Positions 23,746 to 30,664 of a stretch of 64,000 nucleotides of DNA are shown here, piece by piece. The translations under genes were made by a program, and so were the position numbers. A model generated the notes under the pieces. That model saw only the letters and a list, made by a program, of their open reading frames with translations. It made no database searches and was not told the DNA's origin. Location: contig NZ_CP042433.1 in the NCBI RefSeq assembly GCF_007970805.1, positions 248,001 to 312,000 on the forward strand. The letters are read 5' to 3'. Source of the DNA: Flavisolibacter ginsenosidimutans. Lineage in GTDB: Bacteria; Bacteroidota; Bacteroidia; Chitinophagales; Chitinophagaceae. The number at the start of each line of letters is the position of its first letter. Within the stretch, counting starts at the first letter, position 1.

Positions 23746-25449
23746 CTAAGCTGATTTTACTTTTTCCTTTTTCTTTTCGGCGCCTTGTTGTTTTTTAATC
23801 TTCACTTCTTTGCTGTCAACTTTTATTTTGCCGCCGGGAGTTTTAAACTTGCCGGTACGCGCCAGTTCATCGGCCATGATTACCGCGGAGTAAGCGTTCA
23901 CCACGCCGCCGGTGCGGCTAAGCGATGAAAGCTTAACTTTTTCGCCGGTTTCCGGGTTCGTCACATCGCCCGTAAACGGCACAGCACTCTGCTCAATAAT
24001 TGCTTTTACCTGTTGCGGTGTAAACTGCGGATAGTATTCAAGAATCAACGCCGCAACACCGGCAACTACTGGCGAAGCCATTGACGTACCCGAAAAATTT
24101 GCGTACGTATTGCCGCCCGGTACCGAAGAATAAATGTTCACACCCGGTGCAAACACGTCCACTTCTTCTTTGCCGTAATTTGAAAAATTGGCGACCAAAT
24201 TATTTTTCTCTGCGCCGCTTGCACCCACCGTAATCCAATTGGTTGCGCGGTGCTTGTCGGCTTTGAAAACAGGATTGGGAAAGTTCCAGGTCGTGTCATT
24301 GTCAGCAGACTCGTTGCCCGCAGCGTGAACCAACAAAACGCCTTTGCTTTCCGCATAACGTACTGCATCGTCTACCCAGGATTTTTCCGGCGAAACGCCT
24401 TTGCCAAAACTCATGTTGATGACCTTCGCACCGTTGTCAACCGCGTAGCGAATGGCGTTTGCAATGTCTTTGTCGTGCTCGTCGCCATCCGGTACGGCAC
24501 GCACCATCATGATGCGAACGTTATCGGCAATGCCGTCAATGCCTTTGCCGTTTTTGCGGGCGGCGGCAATGATGCCGGAAACGTGTGTTCCGTGATCAGC
24601 ACCCAATGCCTCCACATCGTTGTTGCCGTAATAACGGTCGTTGATGTCGGCTTCGTTATCTTTTACAATATCGCCGCGATAATTTGGCGGCGGCGTTTGA
24701 GCTGATTCGGCTTTCGCCATTTCGGATTCCAATTCATCCAACAGGTTTTTGTTGGTGATGTCGGTGTTGTTGTTGTTTTGCGCACTGGTGCCAACCATGA
24801 TGTTCTTAAACGCAGCCGCTTCTTTCGATTTGGGCGTGTAAGCCTGCAAGTCTTTCACGGAATAAACCGACTTGCCCAAGTCTTTTACAATAGCAGAATC
24901 GCCGGTTTTTACTTCGGAATAAATGCGCTTGATGAGCATGATGCTTGACGGATCAACGCCTTTGGTTACGTCCTTTGCGGCCTTGCTCCACATGGTGTAC
25001 AATTCCTGGTCGTCTTTGCTCAGGGTTGACGGATCTTTTATGTTCTCAAACTTGGCTTTGTAACGATGGTAAACACGGGCGGCTTCGTAACTGTCTTTGC
25101 CAACGTTGCGTCCGTCTTTGTTGCCGAGAAAGTTCCAGCCATGAACGTCGTCCACGTAACCGTTTTTATCGTCATCAATGCCGTTGCCGGGAATTTCTTT
25201 TGGGTTCGTCCACAAGATGGGACGCAGGTCTTCGTGGGTTGTGTCCACGCCGGAGTCAATCACAGCCACAACAACCGTTTGACTTTTCTTTCCTTTTAAA
25301 AAATTGTAGGCTTTATCAAGGCTTATGCCGTAGTAACCGCTTGTTTGCGGATCGGAAAGATGCCAGCCGTTGGGTGCCTGTTTTTGTGCGTAGGTTGCAA
25401 GGCTAAGGCCTGCCATTAACAGGGAGAGCAGGGTGCGTTTTACGTTCAT
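23746..25449 (-). CDS. Exported subtilisin-like serine protease (S8)
   Basis: The 567-residue protein starts at 25449 with a signal peptide (KRTLLSLLMAGLSLATYAQ). The catalytic residues are visible: Asp in VVAVIDSGVDTTHEDL (about residue 65), His in DHGTHVSGIIAA, Asn in HAAGNES and Ser in NFSGTSMASPVVAG. Between Asp and His lies an insertion of well over 150 residues, larger than in classical subtilisins, and there is a lysine-rich C-terminal tail. No separate I9 propeptide is evident. Probable envelope or secreted protease. Confidence 0.92.
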   Translation of the reverse strand: MNVKRTLLSLLMAGLSLATYAQKQAPNGWHLSDPQTSGYYGISLDKAYNFLKGKKSQTVVVAVIDSGVDTTHEDLRPILWTNPKEIPGNGIDDDKNGYVDDVHGWNFLGNKDGRNVGKDSYEAARVYHRYKAKFENIKDPSTLSKDDQELYTMWSKAAKDVTKGVDPSSIMLIKRIYSEVKTGDSAIVKDLGKSVYSVKDLQAYTPKSKEAAAFKNIMVGTSAQNNNNTDITNKNLLDELESEMAKAESAQTPPPNYRGDIVKDNEADINDRYYGNNDVEALGADHGTHVSGIIAAARKNGKGIDGIADNVRIMMVRAVPDGDEHDKDIANAIRYAVDNGAKVINMSFGKGVSPEKSWVDDAVRYAESKGVLLVHAAGNESADNDTTWNFPNPVFKADKHRATNWITVGASGAEKNNLVANFSNYGKEEVDVFAPGVNIYSSVPGGNTYANFSGTSMASPVVAGVAALILEYYPQFTPQQVKAIIEQSAVPFTGDVTNPETGEKVKLSSLSRTGGVVNAYSAVIMADELARTGKFKTPGGKIKVDSKEVKIKKQQGAEKKKEKVKSA

Positions 25450-25597
25450 ATACGATTTCGTTTTTTTGAATAGCGGTAAAAGTAGGCCAAAGAGTTTATA
25501 GGACTTGTGAAAACTACCGCCGGTTTCTGGCCGCAAAGCCTGATGCCGCTTACTTTACAGGCCTTTGTTTAAAGAAAATTTCAAGCGTGTATTTATA

Positions 25598-25633
25598 AGC
25601 AAAAGCCTTCCGGTTTGACGGAAGGCTTTTGCT
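25598..25633 (-). terminator. Terminator of the TPR gene
   Basis: A perfect 15-bp stem around GTTTGA with the core AAGCCTTCCG and CGGAAGGCTT lies 16 bases after the stop at 25649. Confidence 0.8.
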
Positions 25634-25648
25634 GAAATAAAAGCGTCT

Positions 25649-27112
25649 TTAGCTTTTTTTCTTTGCCTCTGTTCTCACCAATGCGTAGCCAATGGAGTTG
25701 AAATTATAAACAGCGATTTGTGCGTACAGCTTTTTTGCCATGTCCGATTGCCCGTCGGCTTCGTAGGCTTTTGCCAGCCAGTATTGGTTGTAAATGTCTT
25801 GTTTGTTCGCCATCATAAAATAGCCGATGGCTTTCTTGTACTCTTTTTGCCGGTAGGCAATTTGCCCCATGACAAATTCATACGTTTCCAGCTTGCGCGG
25901 GTTGTGAATGTTTGCCAACGCTGTTTTCATTTCCACGGCTCTGGCGTTTGCTTCTTCAACTTTGTTGTTTGCCAGTGCGGCCAAGACCTTCCACGAAAGC
26001 AAATAACTTTTTTCCGTTGCCTGCGCATCGGCGTCTTTAAAGCTTTGCCCAAGCTCATTGGAAAGCGTTTCAAGTTGCGGAAGCATCGTTTGTGTCAGTT
26101 GTCCTTTATTGGTATGATATGCAATGGTGATGATGTCGGTGAGATAATTGTATTTGGCCGCATCGGCTTTTTGCGCATCGCTGATGCCGCTGCCCGTTTT
26201 TAATTCATTGGTTAAAAAATTAATGGCCTTGTCCGGTGCGTTTTGGTGGAGATAAGTAGCGGCAACGTTTTCCATGGCGAAGGTTGGCGTTGCATCGAGC
26301 GCCGCAGCCTTGCGGTAAAGCTCTCTTGCCTTATCGTATTCGCCGGCGAAGGACAGTACGTGTCCTCTTTTGTAGTAAGCTTCGGGAGCTTCTTTGTCGG
26401 CTTCAACCGCCATTGCATACGCGGCGTCTGCCTTTTGCAAATTGTTTTGCGCCCGGTAAGTATCGCCCAGCAAAATGTAGGCACCGCTGGTAGGCATCAG
26501 GCTTACGAGTTTGTTGGCGTACAGTTCAGCCTTTTTAAAATCCTTGGGTTCTTCAAACAAAAACGAACTGGAAATAACATTGAAGCCACCGGGCCATGAA
26601 GGTTCGATTTCCACGGCTTTCATGTACGAAGATCTTGCCTTGTCGTAATCGCCGCCATCGGCGTAGGCCTGGCCCAGCGTAGTGTAAGAGCGGCCAAGGG
26701 TTGGGAATTGCGAAACCATTTGTTTGGCGGCGGACAGGCGTTTCTCCACATCGTTGTTCAGATACGTTTCGGCTATTTGGTAGAAAAGCTTTTCCCAATC
26801 GTTTGCGTTGCCAAGATTTTCTTTGGCTTTGTTGAGGTTTGCTGTAAACTCCTGCGGCGTTACCGAAACCAGTGCGAGGTAGGTGTAACCGACGGCGAGT
26901 TTTGGATCGAGGCCTACGGCTTTTTCAAAATAGGTTCTTGCTTTTTTGGCTTCACTCAGGTCGGCGAATTTCAGTCCTTCTCTGAAATTGGTGACGGCCT
27001 CGCCGGAAGTGGACGTGAATTGAATGTTGGACGATCCCGTGGGTTGCGACCATCCAATTGTAGAAAGCAACAGCAGAAGCAGGAACAGAACGGTGTGCAC
27101 GAGCTGTTTCAT
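25649..27112 (-). CDS. Periplasmic TPR-repeat protein
   Basis: The 487-residue product has a signal peptide (HTVLFLLLLLLSTIGWSQ) and at least six tetratricopeptide-like units, for example ARTYFEKAVGLDPKLAVGYT, ARSSYMKAVEIEPSWPGGF and ARELYRKAAALDATPTFAME. Such proteins are scaffolds; no enzymatic motif is present. It is a single gene with its own terminator. The exported subtilase follows on the same strand about 200 bases later. Confidence 0.88.
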   Translation of the reverse strand: MKQLVHTVLFLLLLLLSTIGWSQPTGSSNIQFTSTSGEAVTNFREGLKFADLSEAKKARTYFEKAVGLDPKLAVGYTYLALVSVTPQEFTANLNKAKENLGNANDWEKLFYQIAETYLNNDVEKRLSAAKQMVSQFPTLGRSYTTLGQAYADGGDYDKARSSYMKAVEIEPSWPGGFNVISSSFLFEEPKDFKKAELYANKLVSLMPTSGAYILLGDTYRAQNNLQKADAAYAMAVEADKEAPEAYYKRGHVLSFAGEYDKARELYRKAAALDATPTFAMENVAATYLHQNAPDKAINFLTNELKTGSGISDAQKADAAKYNYLTDIITIAYHTNKGQLTQTMLPQLETLSNELGQSFKDADAQATEKSYLLSWKVLAALANNKVEEANARAVEMKTALANIHNPRKLETYEFVMGQIAYRQKEYKKAIGYFMMANKQDIYNQYWLAKAYEADGQSDMAKKLYAQIAVYNFNSIGYALVRTEAKKKS

Positions 27113-27470
27113 AATGCAAGTTTTAAGGCGTGAAGAAATAGAGGAGGCGTTTTGGTAGAGTGGTGGATGGGGGAGCGATTGTCTCTTAAAGTTAGGCTTT
27201 TATAAGGAAGAAAGAAATAGGCGGGTGGGCAACGTTAAAGTGTTGTCGAAGCGCAAGAAATAAAATTCCCTCAGACCGGCTAACGGCTGCTGAGTAAAGA
27301 TAAAAGATGTTGAGCTGTGCATCGTTCAATAGATCCGGTCAAGCTGGTTCTGTGGCTGAACAGAGTACTGCAGTTGAAACAAGACTTCCGTCAGCCTGCA
27401 TTTTTGCAATCCCTTATTAGCGTATGCCTTTTACATTAACAGTACAAGTAAAAGCTTGTCTTTCCAGCAT

Positions 27471-27486
27471 CTTACCTTTTGGTAAG
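27471..27486. promoter_or_regulatory. Palindromic operator candidate CTTACC-TTTT-GGTAAG
   Basis: A perfect 6-bp inverted repeat around TTTT lies 28 bases upstream of the -7 box of the cupin gene, covering the -33 region. Its form TTAC-N6-GTAA resembles sites bound by DUF24/HxlR regulators such as CatR (TTAC-N5-GTAA), and an HxlR gene is the convergent neighbour of the cupin gene. Confidence 0.45.
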
Positions 27487-27513
27487 TTCAATGTTTTCGC
27501 ATCGGTAACCCTG

Positions 27514-27521
27514 TAGGTTTG
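27514..27521 (+). promoter_or_regulatory. -7 box TAGGTTTG of the cupin gene
   Basis: An exact TAnnTTTG lies 20 bases before the ATG. Confidence 0.45.
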
Positions 27522-27541
27522 CCCTATAAAGATTACCGATT

Positions 27542-28105
27542 ATGCCAACGAGAAAAATATTTTTAAAAACAATGGGAATAATGAGCAGCCTATTTATGGT
27601 TCCTGAAGCATTTGCCAACAGGGAAAAAGAGGAAGCACAACTGACACCAATGCTTGCCAACAGGAATAAAGAAAATTCCTATTGGTACATAGGTCATTTA
27701 ATGTCACTGCTCGTTACGTCTAAAGACACGAATGGGCGTTATGCTTTGCTTCGAGCCACAGAACGCCGGGGGCTGGAACCGCCGCCTCATACCCACACAA
27801 AAGAAGACGAAGCTTTTTTGATACTGGAAGGCGAAGTTGTGTACACGGTAGGCAATCAAACATTCCACGCAAAAGAAGGCGATCTTATGTTTTTGCCTAA
27901 AAACATCCAGCACTCTTTTAAAATACAATCTGAAAAGCTGGAAACGTTGATTTTGCTTACTCCCGGCGGATTGGAAAATTACTTTGTTGAAATGAGCAAT
28001 CCTGCGGAAAAATTGCAGCTTCCACCTATGCCTCAAGGACCGCCTGATATTAAAAAGCTGGTTGCGACAGCGTCAAAATATGGTGTCAAGTTTCCAAAGA
28101 TGTAA
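27542..28105 (+). CDS. Cupin domain protein (quercetinase-like)
   Basis: The 187-residue product contains one cupin domain with metal ligands in PPPHTHTKEDEAFLILEGEV (two His and a Glu) and KNIQHSFKI. The N terminus (RKIFLKTMGIMSSLFMVPEAFA) looks like a weak signal peptide. Related proteins are annotated as quercetin 2,3-dioxygenase-like, but the substrate is unknown. The convergent HxlR gene ends 12 bases after it. An operator-like palindrome upstream suggests control by that regulator, possibly in response to quinones or aromatic compounds. Confidence 0.85.
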   Translation: MPTRKIFLKTMGIMSSLFMVPEAFANREKEEAQLTPMLANRNKENSYWYIGHLMSLLVTSKDTNGRYALLRATERRGLEPPPHTHTKEDEAFLILEGEVVYTVGNQTFHAKEGDLMFLPKNIQHSFKIQSEKLETLILLTPGGLENYFVEMSNPAEKLQLPPMPQGPPDIKKLVATASKYGVKFPKM

Positions 28106-28117
28106 ACAATAAAACCT

Positions 28118-28519
28118 TTATTCTCTTTCAGCCATACCGTCTTCTATAGCTTCGATAACAGGCACAGGTGTCAGGCTCATTTCTTTGCTAACCTGTTCAT
28201 CCTGTAAGTTGAAATAACCCCATTCCACTATCGCATTGATGACGGGGATTAAGCTTCGGCCCATAGACGATAACGCATATTCGGTTTTGGCCGTTGGAAA
28301 TTCAAAACTGTTACGGTTAATAATTTTTTTCTGAACAAAAAAGTCCAGCTCCTGCATCAGTATTTTATCTGATAGGCCGGGCAGTTTACTTTTAATTTCA
28401 CCGAAGCCCATGGATTGATTGCTTAAATTCCACAGGATGCCCATTTGCCATTTACCGGCAATGAATTGCCTGGCATGCTGAACCGGGCAGCCAGTATATA
28501 GCTCATCTGTATTGTTCAT
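28118..28519 (-). CDS. HxlR/DUF24 family transcriptional regulator
   Basis: The 133-residue winged-helix protein shows the family core: CPVQHARQFIAGKWQMGILW, FGEIKSKLPGLSDKILMQEL and the wing TAKTEYALSSMGRSL. The single cysteine near residue 11 is the conserved redox or electrophile sensor of YodB, CatR and HypR. Upstream on the minus strand a TTTG is followed after 19 bases by TAACTTGA (weak -7), with the inverted repeat CCACATTTGTGG (28539-28550) in the spacer, suggesting autoregulation. Confidence 0.92.
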   Translation of the reverse strand: MNNTDELYTGCPVQHARQFIAGKWQMGILWNLSNQSMGFGEIKSKLPGLSDKILMQELDFFVQKKIINRNSFEFPTAKTEYALSSMGRSLIPVINAIVEWGYFNLQDEQVSKEMSLTPVPVIEAIEDGMAERE

Positions 28520-28538
28520 AACGTCAAGTTAGACTACT

Positions 28539-28550
28539 CCACATTTGTGG
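28539..28550. promoter_or_regulatory. Inverted repeat in the HxlR promoter spacer
   Basis: CCACA and TGTGG flank TT, 20 bases upstream of the HxlR start codon, between a TTTG and a weak -7 box. This is a plausible autoregulatory operator, although its sequence differs from the palindrome before the cupin gene. Confidence 0.3.
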
Positions 28551-28582
28551 CAAAGCGCTTTCTGAGATTTCCACTAACGGAA

Positions 28583-28705
28583 CAGGTGTTTATGAAGTAG
28601 CGGTATTCAGTGTTACTTCAGCCTCACGCTTGTTCCAATGATAAATAAAGATATGTTGTTGAGCACTTGCTGTCAAGCCGCTATTTTATAAACACCATGT
28701 TGTGC
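28583..28705 (-). other. attC-like recombination site of the putative cassette
   Basis: The inverted arms 28585-28603 and 28678-28696 match at 17 of 19 positions around a 74-base interior. The outer box GTTGTGC (28699-28705) is complementary to the other cassette end at 29250-29255. The 123-base length is within the usual attC range. Deviation: the R boxes GCACAAC/GTTGTGC differ from the RYYYAAC/GTTRRRY consensus at one position. Confidence 0.45.
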
Positions 28706-28729
28706 GTTCGCTTTTCCTCAAGCAGCGTC

Positions 28730-29215
28730 TTAAATCAAGTGCTTAAGTTTGTTGTAACTGTCTTTTGGAAACTCAAATAGACGCCACTGTTTTTTATATT
28801 CTTCCATTGTGGTTCTACCCAGTAGGTCTTCTATACCAGCAAGTACAGTCTTTGTAAAGTTCTTAAGCGTGTCAGTGTCCTGATAAACAAGCTTTTTATT
28901 TGTCACAATTGTTGGCACTATTGCTATTTCTTCCCATTCGTCACTCCAATAAACCTCAATCTTCAAATGGCTGTCACTAACTGTTGTCAAGACAAGGCTA
29001 TGCTCTCCTGGCTCATCTGCAAAAACGACCTTTTCCGAAGTAGTTTCCTTTTGTAATAAACGTTGTAGTGCTTCAAAAAAATCAGATAGAGGGTCGCTCA
29101 AATATGAAACCTCAAAGGTGATGGTTTGTTTGTCGTTGGCGAAGGTAACTTCAGCCCAACCTGTTCCAGTCAGCCAGTAATTAAAATGTCTTGTTATGTT
29201 AGGAAGATTATTCAC
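28730..29215 (-). CDS. Hypothetical cassette-borne protein, 161 aa
   Basis: I do not recognise this protein. It is soluble and acidic, with FEVSYLSDPLSDFFEALQ and EVYWSDEWEEIAIV among its better-defined stretches, and lacks signal peptide or membrane segments. It fills the putative integron cassette: start codon 40 bases from one end, stop codon 24 bases before the attC-like site. Its base composition and codon use are more AT-rich than the surrounding core genes, which fits lateral acquisition. Many cassette proteins are single-domain and uncharacterised like this one. Confidence 0.75.
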   Translation of the reverse strand: MNNLPNITRHFNYWLTGTGWAEVTFANDKQTITFEVSYLSDPLSDFFEALQRLLQKETTSEKVVFADEPGEHSLVLTTVSDSHLKIEVYWSDEWEEIAIVPTIVTNKKLVYQDTDTLKNFTKTVLAGIEDLLGRTTMEEYKKQWRLFEFPKDSYNKLKHLI

Positions 29216-29255
29216 GGTATTTTGGAAACGGACTGTTATGTAAAGTGACGCACAA

Positions 29256-29370
29256 CACGTAAATATATGCTACTGCGGGTATAACTTTCTCTTGGTTTCC
29301 AACACAAATTTATACCCGCAACCGCTTGCCAAATAGACTTACAAAACACACAAGTGTGCGACGCAACAAA
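29256..29370 (-). other. Second attC-like or attachment region next to the cassette
   Basis: A perfect 11-bp inverted repeat (29274-29284 and 29310-29320, GCGGGTATAA type) lies here with a 25-base interior. The outer arms are poorly matched. The region ends at the same G/TT point as the cassette start and contains an inverted copy of the dispersed 17-bp motif (29351-29367). It could be the attC of a lost upstream cassette. Confidence 0.35.
29351..29367 (-). repeat. Dispersed 17-bp motif, copy 4
   Basis: On the minus strand GTTGCGTCGCACACTTG is the most complete copy of the motif seen at 4322, 10805 and 19689. Confidence 0.4.
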
Positions 29371-29488
29371 AGCCAAATGGATAGACGAACTTCTGATTTA
29401 TAAAAATTCATCGCATACCCTTATTGAACTTTGCAAAAGAAAGTAAAACCCGTGGCCTCAACTTTGTAACCGCCAAACTAAAAATCGC

Positions 29489-29746
29489 ATGGTTGAAAAG
29501 CATTCCGTCGGCGGAAAAGACGTGTGGATTAAAGTGGACCCGCGTCCGGTACATCGTGAAAATCCAAATGTTATTCCTACCGAATATTTTACGGCAACGA
29601 TCTTTTTCAAAGAACCAACTGAAAACGAAAGCGGTGGCGAAACAATAACCGAAGACGGCGAAGCAAAGTTGTTTGAGTCGCCGGTGGCGGCCTTGAGCTT
29701 TGCCCGGAAAGCCGCTGAAAAAAAGCAGCCTGAACAATTGGAATGA
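29489..29746 (+). CDS. Small conserved hypothetical protein, 85 aa
   Basis: The frame encodes a charged soluble protein with VWIKVDPRPVHRENPNVIPT and a C-terminal helix ending SFARKAAEKKQPEQLE. I chose it over the overlapping 74-residue frame because it has a normal amino acid make-up and a near-match -7 box (GAACTTTG) upstream around 29426-29433. There are no recognisable domains. It is 80 bases before a response regulator on the same strand. Confidence 0.6.
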   Translation: MVEKHSVGGKDVWIKVDPRPVHRENPNVIPTEYFTATIFFKEPTENESGGETITEDGEAKLFESPVAALSFARKAAEKKQPEQLE

Positions 29747-29826
29747 TTTTTTCTTTACTGCCGGTGCAAATGAAAATTGCCTGAGAACTTTTAATCGTAC
29801 ACACATTCACCAAAAGAACCTACATC

Positions 29827-30210
29827 ATGGAACAACCGACTCTCGAAAGCACCAAAACCAAGAAGGTGCTTATCATTGAAGACGAAGGCGACATGTGCCT
29901 TCTGTTGAATATTTTACTCAACGGAAAAGAAATGGAGCTTGAACACGTAAAAGACCTTGCGGCGGCGCAAGCTTATCTTGAACAAACGCAACCGGCCGTT
30001 GTCATCCTCGACAACAAACTGCCCGACGGTTACGGCGTTGATTTCATCGGCTTCATTAAAAAGAATTATCCGAACATCCGCATCATCATGATCTCGGGTT
30101 TTGATGCGTCGGCGGAGGACGTGGCGCTGGAAAACGGTGCGGACGTTTTTTTGCAAAAACCTTTTACAAGAGACCAGCTTTACCAGGCCATTAAAGGGTT
30201 GATGAATTAG
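29827..30210 (+). CDS. Stand-alone response regulator receiver protein
   Basis: The 127-residue receiver domain has IIEDEGDMC, phosphoacceptor Asp in VVILDNKLPDGYGVDF, the switch serine in IIMISGFDAS and Lys in VFLQKPFTRDQL. It has no DNA-binding or enzymatic output. A rho-independent terminator follows directly, so the gene (perhaps with the 85-residue gene before it) is a unit. Its partner kinase is not adjacent. Confidence 0.92.
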   Translation: MEQPTLESTKTKKVLIIEDEGDMCLLLNILLNGKEMELEHVKDLAAAQAYLEQTQPAVVILDNKLPDGYGVDFIGFIKKNYPNIRIIMISGFDASAEDVALENGADVFLQKPFTRDQLYQAIKGLMN

Positions 30211-30216
30211 TTTGAA

Positions 30217-30242
30217 AAAGCCCGGTTGAAAAACCGGGCTTT
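30217..30242 (+). terminator. Terminator of the response regulator
   Basis: AAAGCCCGGTT and AACCGGGCTTT pair perfectly around GAAA and are followed by GTTTTT. Confidence 0.88.
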
Positions 30243-30276
30243 GTTTTTACGCAATGTTGAAAGAAGAAAGCCGTTG

Positions 30277-30630
30277 TTAGCCTTCTACAAAATGCCAGCA
30301 AACACCCGCAAGATCAATGACGTTTACTTCGCGGCCGTAGGGTTGATTTACCGGTTCGCCCAAACGAATACCGTACTTCTCTACTAAACCTTTCTCTTTT
30401 ACTTCTTTCCAAAACTCATCGGCACTCGTCACGCGAACGCTGATCATAAAATTTTCCGCAAAGGCTTTGTCATCATACTTCTGTAAAATGAACTTGCATT
30501 CACCGCTTTCAAAACCGGCATAGTCGCCGGCATCCCAGGTAAGCGTAAAACCCAGTTCCTGAAAAAAATCTTTGGCTTTGGCAATGTCGGTGCCCGACGG
30601 CACAAAAGGCTGAAGAGAAAGAAAAGTCAT
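30277..30630 (-). CDS. VOC superfamily protein
   Basis: The 117-residue protein has the glyoxalase/bleomycin-resistance layout: LQPFVPSGTDIAKAKDFFQE at the start, GFESGECKFILQ in the middle and REVNVIDLAGVCWHFVEG at the end. It resembles the small one-domain proteins that dimerise to make one active site. No substrate is implied. The decarboxylase gene starts upstream on the same strand beyond its own stop at 30665, leaving a 34-base gap, so cotranscription is possible. Confidence 0.85.
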   Translation of the reverse strand: MTFLSLQPFVPSGTDIAKAKDFFQELGFTLTWDAGDYAGFESGECKFILQKYDDKAFAENFMISVRVTSADEFWKEVKEKGLVEKYGIRLGEPVNQPYGREVNVIDLAGVCWHFVEG

Positions 30631-30664
30631 GGTTGTTTTTTATGAATGATTGGCAAGATTACAC

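Larger units (their letters stand above)
27113..27541. other. AT-rich intergenic region before the cupin gene
   Basis: No coding signal is visible on either strand. The only structured elements are the operator-like palindrome at 27471-27486 and the -7 box at 27514 near the right end. The lower GC content begins here and continues to about 29420. Confidence 0.5.
28583..29255 (-). mobile_element. Putative integron gene cassette (single ORF plus attC-like site)
   Basis: On the minus strand the segment starts at 29255 with TTGTGCGT, has a 40-base leader, one ORF (29215-28730) and then an attC-like site ending at 28583. Joining the two ends would place GCACAA next to CAGGTG and create an arm that matches the complement of 28678-28707 over about 28 bases with one extra base and two transitions. 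An imperfect hairpin with a bulged base spanning the junction is the defining property of attC. The segment is AT-rich. No integron integrase is in the window. Confidence 0.5.
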
